5,147 bases of DNA from JBBDSU01 sp040904825. GTDB taxonomy: Bacteria; Actinomycetota; Nitriliruptoria; Nitriliruptorales; Nitriliruptoraceae. Below the pieces are notes generated by a model that was not told the DNA's origin, did not search any database, and worked only from the letters and a program-made list of their open reading frames with translations. This document shows, one piece after another, positions 1 through 5,147 of this stretch (position 1 is its first letter; every line of letters begins with the position of its first letter). The position numbers were made by a program, and so were the translations under genes. The stretch spans positions 1 to 5,147 of the forward strand of contig JBBDSU010000049.1 in the NCBI GenBank assembly GCA_040904825.1, in the 5' to 3' direction.

Positions 1-984
1 ACGGGCAAGGTTGCGGCCGATGAACGTCCAGCGGTCACGAGCGGTCTGCTGAGTCCACCCGGCCGTGTGCGGGGTCATGACCACGTTCGACAGTTCGTGG
101 AACGGGCGCGTCGACGGCATGCAGTCCTGGTCACCTGACGGATATTGATACCACACGTCGATGCCGGCTCCAGCGATCGTTCCGTCGACGAGGGCTTCGT
201 AGAGTGCGTCTTCGTCGACAACAGGACCTCGCGCGACGTTGATGAGGAGCGACGTCGGCCGCATCCGTGCCAACTGCTTCTTGCCGATCATGCCTCGGGT
301 GGCGTCGTCGAGCGGCACGGCGACCACCAGCGTGTCAGCCGCTTCCAGGACCCGGTCAAGATCTTCAGGGCCACCTTGGAAGCTGACACCCGCGGGCGCT
401 GCATCGTCCGAGCGTCGATTCCGGATCGCGTGGATCTGCATGCCAAACGCTTGGGCGAGCGGCACAAGCGCCCGGCCGATCGTGCCGAATCCGACAATCC
501 CGAGGGTCGACTCTCTCAGCTCGGGATACAACCCGTGAGGTCCGAACCGTTGCCGGTTCCAGTCGCCGCGACGAAGATCCCGGTCGAAGGTGAGGATGTC
601 ACGGCGCAACATGAGCATCATCGCAATGACATGCTCTGCCATCCCGGGGCCATGTTCGTAGGCATTGCACAGGTAGGCATCGGCAGGGATGAGATGCCGC
701 GCGTAGTGGTCAACGCCCGCGCCGGTGGCGTGCACGAGACGCAGGTGGGGCGCATCGAACGCTTCGGTGGGAAGGGCGCCCACGACCGCGTCCGCTTGCG
801 CGAGCACCTCACCCACCCGGTCAAGATCCGACAGGTCAGGAGCTGACAGAAAACGCACCAGCCCCTCGGTGTGCGCCTCGATCGCGGCTTGGGCGCCAGC
901 GGGACTCGCGCCCATCAGCGCGACGCGTAACGAAGGCTCCGCAGTGGAACCGGGGGTGGGATCGAGTGTGGATTCAGTCACCAT
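1..984 (-). CDS. D-isomer-specific 2-hydroxyacid dehydrogenase, C-terminal end cut by window edge
   Basis: The frame is open from an ATG at 984-982 to base 1 (328 codons, no stop), so only the last few residues are missing for a family of about 310-340 residues. Members are cytosolic enzymes that reversibly oxidise 2-hydroxyacids to 2-oxoacids with NAD(P). The N-terminal substrate domain contains GAGVD (residues 88-92) and MAEHV (115-119). The Rossmann domain has the dinucleotide loop G165-x-G167-x-x-G170 within LGIVGFGTIG. Catalytic Arg252 lies in NVARG and catalytic His306 in PHTAG. The expected catalytic Glu is replaced by Tyr281 in DVWYQYP. After the second Rossmann strand the sequence reads AIRNRRS (186-192), with no acidic residue, which hints at NADP(H). 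The ATG overlaps the stop of the upstream aldo/keto reductase by one base (TGATG). There is no strong ribosome site, so translational coupling is likely. The substrate cannot be named; glyoxylate/hydroxypyruvate reductase-like activity is one possibility. The family call is firm. Confidence 0.93.
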   Translation of the reverse strand, partial: MVTESTLDPTPGSTAEPSLRVALMGASPAGAQAAIEAHTEGLVRFLSAPDLSDLDRVGEVLAQADAVVGALPTEAFDAPHLRLVHATGAGVDHYARHLIPADAYLCNAYEHGPGMAEHVIAMMLMLRRDILTFDRDLRRGDWNRQRFGPHGLYPELRESTLGIVGFGTIGRALVPLAQAFGMQIHAIRNRRSDDAAPAGVSFQGGPEDLDRVLEAADTLVVAVPLDDATRGMIGKKQLARMRPTSLLINVARGPVVDEDALYEALVDGTIAGAGIDVWYQYPSGDQDCMPSTRPFHELSNVVMTPHTAGWTQQTARDRWTFIGRNLAR

Positions 985-1928
985 CAGTTGCCTGTCATTG
1001 GTGGAACGTCGGCGAATGCCTCGTCGATCGCGGCGATCGCCGCGGGCGTTAGCGCCGGCGCAGCAAATGAAGCCAGGTTGTCGTCAAGGTGCTCACGACT
1101 GCCGGTTCCGAACAGTGTCGCGTCAAGTCCGGGCTCCTCGCGACAGAATCTGTATGCCAGGTCTGGCAGCGTCGTCGCGCCGCAGCGCTCGATCAACGCT
1201 TCGATCCCACCGTCGGCGAGGAGTTGGGCCGGGATCTTGGCCCGAGTCGCCTCATCCAGATCAGACAACGCAGCGCGCAGCCGATCGGGGTTCCCAAGCG
1301 CGCGGCGCACGGCGAACATGCCCAGCATCCCGATGCCCTTGGCTCGTCCAGGCTCAAAGATCAGTTCGCGGGCGGTGCGGTGAATCAGGTTGAAACCAAC
1401 CATCATGACATCCCACAGGTCATCGCGGACAGCGCGCTGCAAGGTGGCGTGACCAGAGTCCGCAGCAAACGGCTCGGTAATCCCGACGGCTCGGATCGCA
1501 CCACGTTCCTTGGCGGCTAACAGGACCGGCGCCAACTCGTCGCGCGCGTAGTCGTAGTCACCCACCTCCACGGCATGCAGATGGAAGATGTCGACGTGGT
1601 CAACACCGAGCTTCCGCAACGCCTCCTCGAACGCTTCGGCCAGTTGCGCCGGTGTGCGCAGTTCGCCCTCTTGCCGCGGTGAGACCTTGCTCGAAATGAT
1701 CACATCGTCACGTGGCACGTCAGCAAGAACCCGCGCCACGATGTCCTCAGTGCCGTAGATCTCGGAGGTATCAATCAGGTTGACGCCCTGGTCCACGGCG
1801 CGGCGGACCAGCGCGACTGACTCATCGAGCGCAAGGCCATGCTTCTGGCCGGCACGACTGGGACCACCGGTCCCAATGCCGACGGTGGTCACCTCAATGC
1901 CAGTCCTGCCAAGCGCGACGGTCTCCAC
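984..1928 (-). CDS. Aldo/keto reductase (AKR superfamily)
   Basis: A complete 314-residue TIM-barrel oxidoreductase, of normal length for the family. Members reduce aldehydes or ketones, or oxidise sugars, usually with NADPH in the cytosol. The catalytic tetrad is readable: Asp53 and Tyr58 in LIDTSEIYG, Lys81 in IISSKVS, and His118 in VDIFHLH. The C-terminal phosphate-binding signature appears as GTGSREHLDDN (274-284). After strand 5, where most members have Ser-Asn, this protein reads VGITE (148-152). That departure and the segment VGFNLIH (177-183) recall the branch containing L-galactose and D-threo-aldose dehydrogenases, but only loosely. The start is a GTG at 1928, supported by GGAG six bases upstream. 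The stop shares one base with the ATG of the following hydroxyacid dehydrogenase, so the two form an operon. One may make the substrate of the other, which is inference. The family is certain and the substrate unknown. Confidence 0.93.
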   Translation of the reverse strand: METVALGRTGIEVTTVGIGTGGPSRAGQKHGLALDESVALVRRAVDQGVNLIDTSEIYGTEDIVARVLADVPRDDVIISSKVSPRQEGELRTPAQLAEAFEEALRKLGVDHVDIFHLHAVEVGDYDYARDELAPVLLAAKERGAIRAVGITEPFAADSGHATLQRAVRDDLWDVMMVGFNLIHRTARELIFEPGRAKGIGMLGMFAVRRALGNPDRLRAALSDLDEATRAKIPAQLLADGGIEALIERCGATTLPDLAYRFCREEPGLDATLFGTGSREHLDDNLASFAAPALTPAAIAAIDEAFADVPPMTGN

Positions 1929-1934
1929 TGTGTG

Positions 1935-1938
1935 CTCC
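1935..1938 (-). promoter_or_regulatory. Ribosome binding site deciding the aldo/keto reductase start
   Basis: On the minus strand GGAG is followed by six bases (CACACA) and then the GTG at 1928. This is the clearest Shine-Dalgarno match in the window, and it supports the GTG as the true start. Confidence 0.6.
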
Positions 1939-1940
1939 GT

Positions 1941-2045
1941 TCATCGTGCGTCACCACGCCCGCCCGTGGGCTGCAGCGCAGAGGCGTCGTCCGGCAACGC
2001 CAACGCCAGATGATGCCACACGCTCGCCGCACGGACGAAGGCCAC
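1941..2045 (-). CDS. Possible small ORF (34 codons) between the crotonase and aldo/keto reductase genes
   Basis: This is a tentative entry. After the crotonase stop (TGA at 2078-2076) and a second in-frame TGA (2072-2070), the same frame reopens and runs to a TGA at 1943-1941, just before the ribosome site of the aldo/keto reductase. From a GTG at 2045 it would encode 34 residues beginning VAFVRAASVWHHLALALPDD. About three quarters of its codons end in G or C, similar to real genes nearby, and the first half could form an amphipathic helix. No ribosome site is correctly spaced: GGGAG touches the GTG. It could be a leader peptide, an eroded C-terminal extension of the crotonase protein, or chance in GC-rich DNA. 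I recognise no family. Confidence 0.15.
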   Translation of the reverse strand: MAFVRAASVWHHLALALPDDASALQPTGGRGDAR

Positions 2046-2075
2046 TCCCGTGAAGGCACCACGTCGCGGTCACGA

Positions 2076-2782
2076 TCATCGGTCGAGGAACGCCCGGATC
2101 CGCGCGTGGAAATCCGGATGGTCATAGACCTTGCGCACTTCGTCATCGTCGGATGGCAGCGCAGCCAGGCGTGCAGCACGACGCTGCGACAACGCCTGTT
2201 TCGCCGCGACCACCGTCTGCGCAGCGCTGTCACGCAACGAGGCGGTGACCGCCGCTACCTCGGCGTTGACATTGTCGACCACGCGCACAAAGCCACTCGA
2301 CGCGAACTCATCGGCACCCAGCACTTCGGCACCGATGAGCATGCGCTGGACATTCGCAGTCCCAAGGCGGTCGACGAGCAAGTCGAGAGAGTCCGCCGAC
2401 AGGGTGTTGCCGACGGTGGCGGCCATAGGTGCGCCGAATCGTGCTGACGACGTCGCCAGTCGTAGGTCACAGGCGGCCGCCATCAGCAGGCCTCCACCCA
2501 TGCATGCCCCCGCGATGGCGGCGATGGTCGGCACCGTGACCGCTTCGAGGCGGTGGACGATCTCGGTGATCCGGCGCTCATAGGCCAGACCTTGATCGCC
2601 ATTGGTGACAGCGAGAAAGGTCGCGATATCTGTGCCCGCGCAAAACGCGTGGGCTGTTCCTGTGATGACCATCGCGAGTACGTCGGCGTCGCCGTCTGCC
2701 TGTGCACATGCGTCGACGAGCTGGGCATACATCGGCATGGTCATGGCGTTGCGGCGGGCTGGCCGGTCGATCACCACGGTCA
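2076..2782 (-). CDS. Crotonase-superfamily protein (enoyl-CoA hydratase/isomerase-like), N-terminus lost in gap
   Basis: There are 234 complete codons before the TGA at 2078-2076. Judged against the usual 255-265 residues, roughly 13-25 N-terminal residues lie in the N gap. The fold signature is clear. Counting from the first complete visible residue, there is IDRPARRNAM (4-13), the first oxyanion-hole segment AFCAGTD (45-51), and the second, GACMGGG (91-97), followed by CDLRLA (104-109). Members bind acyl-CoA thioesters and stabilise an enolate; most act in fatty-acid or aromatic-acid breakdown. Both glutamates of classical enoyl-CoA hydratase are absent: GGGLL puts Leu at visible 99 for Glu144 (rat mitochondrial numbering), and FGAPM puts Met at visible 119 for Glu164. 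Simple hydratase activity is therefore doubtful; an isomerase, lyase or hydrolase role, or a different catalytic residue, is possible. It lies 147 bases upstream of the aldo/keto reductase on the same strand. The superfamily is certain and the reaction unknown. Confidence 0.9.
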
Positions 2783-2882
2783 NNNNNNNNNNNNNNNNNN
2801 NNNNNNNNNNNNNNNNNNNNNNNNNNNNNNNNNNNNNNNNNNNNNNNNNNNNNNNNNNNNNNNNNNNNNNNNNNNNNNNNNN
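2783..2882. other. Assembly gap of exactly 100 Ns
   Basis: Exactly 100 consecutive Ns is the usual placeholder for a scaffold join of unknown length. The true distance is not known. The missing DNA should hold the 5' end of the crotonase gene, the 5' end of the YeiH-family gene and the divergent promoter region between them. Any open frame read through the Ns is an artefact. Confidence 0.97.
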
Positions 2883-3824
2883 CAGGTCATCCGCGTGCCG
2901 ATCTCGCCCGTGCTCATCGCCATGGTGGTGGGACTTGCGGTCGCCAACCTGCGCGCTTCTGACTCGCGGGCCGTGGCACTGACTCCGGGCGCGACCTATG
3001 CCGCTCAACGAGTCCTGCGCACCGCGATCGTGCTGCTCGGTGCCCAGTTGAGCCTCGTCGACGTCATCGACGTTGGGGCGACGGCACTGTTGTTCGTACT
3101 GGTGTGCATGGCAACAGCACTCGTCGCGGTGGCCGCCCTCGGCCAGTTGTTCGGCATTGACCGCCGCACCAGCGTCCTCATCGGGGTCGGCACCGCGGTA
3201 TGCGGCAACACCGCGATCATGGCGACCGCACCGGTCCTAAGGGCCGACGGCCGCCGAGTCAGCTACGCCGTAGGCACCATCACGCTGCTGGGCACGCTCG
3301 GGCTGCTCGTCCTGCCCATCGTCGGCCGTGTGCTCGAGCTCGACGACATGACGTTCGGGGTATGGGCCGGTTTGGCGATCAACGACACGAGCCAGGTTGT
3401 GGCGGCCGGCACCGCCTACTCCGAGGAGGCACGAGACGTTGCCACGGTCGTCAAACTGCTGCGCAACGCCATGATGGCGCCGGTGCTCGCCATGGTTGCG
3501 GTGGCTGTCGCACGTCACGACGCGCGTGGAGCCACCGACGGATCGCGAGTGAAGGTGGGACTCCGCAAAGCGGTTCCTGGCTTTGTCTTCGCCTTCATCG
3601 CCGCAGTCGTTGCACGATCGATCGGGCTGATTCCCGACGCTGCGGCCAGCATGGCTGGTCCGGTGGCCAGCGCGCTGATCGTCGTGGCGATCGCCGGAGT
3701 CGGGCTGACCACACGGCTGGCGCAAGTCCGATCCGTCGGCCCGCGTCCGTTCGCAGTGGGCGCCCTCGCAGCCATCGGACTGGTAGCGCTGGCTTACGCA
3801 CTAGCGACGACTCTGACGCCCTAG
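2883..3824 (+). CDS. YeiH/UPF0324-family membrane protein (putative anion exporter), N-terminus lost in gap
   Basis: There are 313 complete codons from the gap edge to the TAG at 3822-3824. The family is usually about 330-350 residues, so around 20-40 residues are missing. It is an integral membrane protein with about nine or ten hydrophobic segments visible. Family hallmarks, numbered from the first visible residue, are RTAIVLLGAQLS (46-57), GVGTAVCGNTAI (101-112), and AINDTSQVVAAG (165-176) followed by VKLLRN (190-195). The glycine- and asparagine-rich elements probably form helix breaks in the transport core. A soluble loop of about 20 residues (211-230) separates the last three or four helices. 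The family is commonly annotated as putative sulfate exporter, largely without biochemical proof, so the substrate should be read as unknown. It converges on azlD with only 34 bases between stops, and I see no convincing terminator hairpin there. Its promoter is hidden in the gap. Confidence 0.92.
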   Translation, partial: QVIRVPISPVLIAMVVGLAVANLRASDSRAVALTPGATYAAQRVLRTAIVLLGAQLSLVDVIDVGATALLFVLVCMATALVAVAALGQLFGIDRRTSVLIGVGTAVCGNTAIMATAPVLRADGRRVSYAVGTITLLGTLGLLVLPIVGRVLELDDMTFGVWAGLAINDTSQVVAAGTAYSEEARDVATVVKLLRNAMMAPVLAMVAVAVARHDARGATDGSRVKVGLRKAVPGFVFAFIAAVVARSIGLIPDAAASMAGPVASALIVVAIAGVGLTTRLAQVRSVGPRPFAVGALAAIGLVALAYALATTLTP

Positions 3825-3858
3825 CCACGGGTCCTATGCGAACTCCAAACGGGTGAGG

Positions 3859-4176
3859 TCACAGCAAGAGGTCGAGCAACACCGCAGCACCAAATCCGAC
3901 CGCCAACGTGGCGAGGACGTTGCGTGTCTTGATGGCGACTGCCAGCGCCAGCGCACCAGCAATAGCTCGTGATCCGATGAGATTGAGCTCACCACCCGGA
4001 GCCAGCAGTGCGGGCGCGGCGAGCGCAGCCAACGCGGCCGCGGGAAGCAGCGCCAGCGCCTGGGTGACCCATCGTGGAAGCTGCCGAGCGGCCGGCAACA
4101 AGACCCAGACGCTTGCCCGCAAGGCATAGGTCCCCGCGCCGCCAACGAGGAACACCAGCCACCATGACATGCTCAT
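3859..4176 (-). CDS. azlD: AzlD-family branched-chain amino acid exporter small subunit
   Basis: A complete protein of 105 residues, typical of the family, with three or four membrane helices. The family pattern is visible in GTYALRASVWVLLP (15-28) and the alanine-rich PAAALAALAAPALL (45-58), followed by a short loop and a C-terminal helix (about 86-105). The protein partners with AzlC to export branched-chain amino acids across the cytoplasmic membrane; the equivalent in Corynebacterium is BrnE with BrnF. The ATG at 4176 overlaps the azlC stop in an ATGA arrangement, and the upstream bases show no good ribosome site, so coupled translation is expected. A second ATG two codons later is possible, but the overlap favours the first. 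The assignment is strengthened by the adjacent azlC. Substrate range, such as leucine, isoleucine, valine or methionine, is known for the family and not readable here. Confidence 0.9.
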   Translation of the reverse strand: MSMSWWLVFLVGGAGTYALRASVWVLLPAARQLPRWVTQALALLPAAALAALAAPALLAPGGELNLIGSRAIAGALALAVAIKTRNVLATLAVGFGAAVLLDLLL

Positions 4177-4931
4177 GATGCGCTGCCAGTACCCGAAGCC
4201 ATCCCCCGGTTCGCCTGGAATCGCTCGGTCACCAAACCCAGCGTCAGGCCGACAATGATGGCAAGCAACAGGCCCGTTCCCACGGGCATGCCGCGCGCCA
4301 CGACCGCAACAATTCCCGCTGTGATGGCGGTCACCAATGCCGGTCGCGATCGCGCATGGCTGACGACGATAGACATCATGACCAGGGGCAATGCCAGTCC
4401 CATAGGCATCCAGGCAGGAACGACATCACCGAGCATCGCCCCCGCCAGGGTGCTGACCTGCCAGGCAAGCCACACGAGTGACGCAGCGCCGAGATAGAAC
4501 GACCACAGTGAGCTGCGGTGGCGTTCACGATGGCCAGCCGTCACCACAAACGACTGGTCGGTCAGCAGGTAGGCGCCGACCATCCTGCGGTGAGACGGCT
4601 GAGTGGCCATCAGTTGCCACACCGCCATCGAGTACAGCGCGAACCGCGTGTTGACGACCAGCATGGCCAGCAAGACGATGGCGACCGGTGTCTGTGCAGC
4701 CATCAGTTCGATCGCGGTCAATTGGGAGGCGCCCGCGTACACCAGCACGGAGAAGAGCATGGCTTCTGATACGGCCAAGCCAGCATCTCGCATCAACACG
4801 CCGACGACGGCGGCGTAGGGCATGACCCCGATCGCAAGCGGCAGAACTTCACGTGCCCCGTCAGCAAACGTCAGCGAACGCACCGCAGCACGGTCGGGGC
4901 TCTCTGGATCCGGGCCGTTCATCGCCGCCAC
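4173..4931 (-). CDS. azlC: AzlC-family branched-chain amino acid exporter large subunit
   Basis: A complete protein of 252 residues (family usually 230-260). It is the large membrane subunit that, with AzlD, exports branched-chain amino acids. Family motifs in order are REVLPLAIGVMPYAAVVG (27-44), VYAGASQ (64-70), NTRFALYSM (94-102) and LLTDQSF (122-128). Hydrophobic helices follow at about 141-160, 172-191 and 198-232, with a polar C-terminal tail from about 235. The first 20 or so residues are hydrophilic and likely cytoplasmic. The start given is a GTG at 4931. An ATG at 4922 is a good alternative: GGGGTGG lies a few bases upstream of it, and it would remove only three residues. The gene overlaps azlD by four bases. 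In several bacteria such pairs are controlled by an Lrp-type regulator; none is encoded in this window, but repeats upstream could be binding sites. Confidence 0.93.
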   Translation of the reverse strand: MAAMNGPDPESPDRAAVRSLTFADGAREVLPLAIGVMPYAAVVGVLMRDAGLAVSEAMLFSVLVYAGASQLTAIELMAAQTPVAIVLLAMLVVNTRFALYSMAVWQLMATQPSHRRMVGAYLLTDQSFVVTAGHRERHRSSLWSFYLGAASLVWLAWQVSTLAGAMLGDVVPAWMPMGLALPLVMMSIVVSHARSRPALVTAITAGIVAVVARGMPVGTGLLLAIIVGLTLGLVTERFQANRGMASGTGSAS

Positions 4932-4999
4932 CCCAGGACCCGCCTACGAGCCCTACCGCGGCTGCGACCACTACGACTGGAGCCGTCACCGCAGTCTCG

Positions 5000-5020
5000 C
5001 GCGTGAAGTCGAATCACGCG
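5000..5020. promoter_or_regulatory. Perfect 7-7-7 inverted repeat upstream of azlC, possible operator
   Basis: The arms CGCGTGA (5000-5006) and TCACGCG (5014-5020) are exact reverse complements around a 7-base spacer, centred about 80 bases upstream of the azlC start. There is no T-rich tail on either strand, so an operator fits better than an intrinsic terminator. In GC-rich DNA a 7-base arm can arise by chance, and no known regulator motif is recognised. Confidence 0.3.
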
Positions 5021-5026
5021 AAGGCG

Positions 5027-5050
5027 GAGCACGTGAGGATTGAGCACGTG
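5027..5050. repeat. Direct repeat GAGCACGTG twice, 15-base period
   Basis: GAGCACGTG occurs at 5027-5035 and 5042-5050, starts 15 bases apart. Each copy contains the palindrome CACGTG. The pair sits next to the inverted repeat upstream of azlC and may be part of a regulator binding region. The function is not established. Confidence 0.35.
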
Positions 5051-5114
5051 CGGCACGGTGACTCCAGGAACGACAGTGGCTGCCTGCGGGGCAATACGTG
5101 GGAACGGCGCTCGG

Positions 5115-5140
5115 GCAGCGTAGAGACGCAGCAGCGTAGA
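5115..5140. repeat. Direct repeat GCAGCGTAGA twice, 16-base period
   Basis: The 10-base sequence GCAGCGTAGA occurs at 5115-5124 and 5131-5140, separated by GACGCA. It lies at the right edge, about 190-220 bases upstream of azlC, and may relate either to azlC or to a gene beyond the window. No supported coding region covers it. No convincing promoter hexamers were found in 4932-5147. Confidence 0.35.
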
Positions 5141-5147
5141 TCACACT

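Noticed and set aside
145..846. Plus-strand open frame of 233 codons
   Set aside because: It lies wholly antisense to the D-2-hydroxyacid dehydrogenase, whose frame has full family motifs. The product is Arg/His-rich without recognisable domains.
725..1393. Plus-strand open frame of 222 codons across two minus-strand genes
   Set aside because: It runs antisense to both the dehydrogenase and the aldo/keto reductase; the Arg/Ser/Pro-rich translation is typical of shadow frames in GC-rich DNA.
1889..2233. Minus-strand open frame of 114 codons spanning the crotonase end and reductase start
   Set aside because: It overlaps two well-supported genes in another frame, and its Arg/Ser/Thr-rich product has no recognisable motif.
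2553..2882. Apparent N-terminal part of the plus-strand frame leading into the YeiH gene
   Set aside because: The first 76 or so codons are antisense to the crotonase gene, and the rest are Ns. The real start is in the gap.
2883..3008. Apparent N-terminal part of the minus-strand frame leading into the crotonase gene
   Set aside because: It is His/Arg-rich antisense sequence of the YeiH-family gene, joined only through Ns of unknown length.
3200..3856. Plus-strand open frame of 218 codons inside the YeiH gene
   Set aside because: It is an alternative frame of the membrane protein gene; the Arg/His/Gly-rich product has no family features.
5000..5020. Inverted repeat as an intrinsic terminator
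   Set aside because: No T-tract follows on either strand, and no gene is known to end just before it.
4822..5043. Plus-strand open frame of 73 codons reaching into the region upstream of azlC
   Set aside because: Its only starts lie antisense to azlC. The part beyond azlC (ending SREGGARED) looks faintly protein-like but has no start codon or ribosome site of its own.
4919..5142. Minus-strand open frame of about 70 codons upstream of azlC
   Set aside because: It is open between two TGA codons with no well-placed start, and the second half is an Arg/Gly/Ser-rich run. It is more likely non-coding leader DNA.

Overview
The window looks like a chromosomal piece of a high-GC bacterium, most likely an actinomycete (Actinomycetota). 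The reasons are strong G/C preference at third codon positions, GTG starts, weak or absent Shine-Dalgarno sites where genes overlap, and tight gene packing. No RNA gene, insertion sequence, CRISPR array or phage gene was seen. Genus cannot be told from the sequence.

Layout. Bases 1-2782 carry three minus-strand genes of oxidative or CoA metabolism. In transcription order they are a crotonase-fold protein (2076 to the gap), an aldo/keto reductase (984-1928) and a D-2-hydroxyacid dehydrogenase (984 to beyond the left edge). The last two overlap by one base and are surely co-transcribed. The crotonase gene lies 147 bases upstream and may belong to the same transcript. Bases 2783-2882 are exactly 100 Ns, a conventional scaffold gap, and they remove the 5' ends of two divergent genes. 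Bases 2883-3824 (plus strand) encode most of a YeiH/UPF0324-family membrane protein. Bases 3859-4931 (minus strand) encode an AzlC/AzlD branched-chain amino acid exporter pair, convergent with the YeiH gene. Bases 4932-5147 hold no supported gene but contain an inverted repeat and two short direct repeats upstream of azlC.

How the genes may work together. The dehydrogenase and reductase probably act in one small-molecule redox pathway, with substrate unknown. AzlC and AzlD form one two-subunit exporter. Nothing in the sequence ties the YeiH protein to either group.

The most notable points are active-site departures. The hydroxyacid dehydrogenase has Tyr where the catalytic Glu is expected. 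The crotonase protein lacks both hydratase glutamates. The aldo/keto reductase lacks the usual Ser-Asn pair. No clear new defence, mobile or biosynthetic system is visible; this is mostly an ordinary metabolic and transport region.
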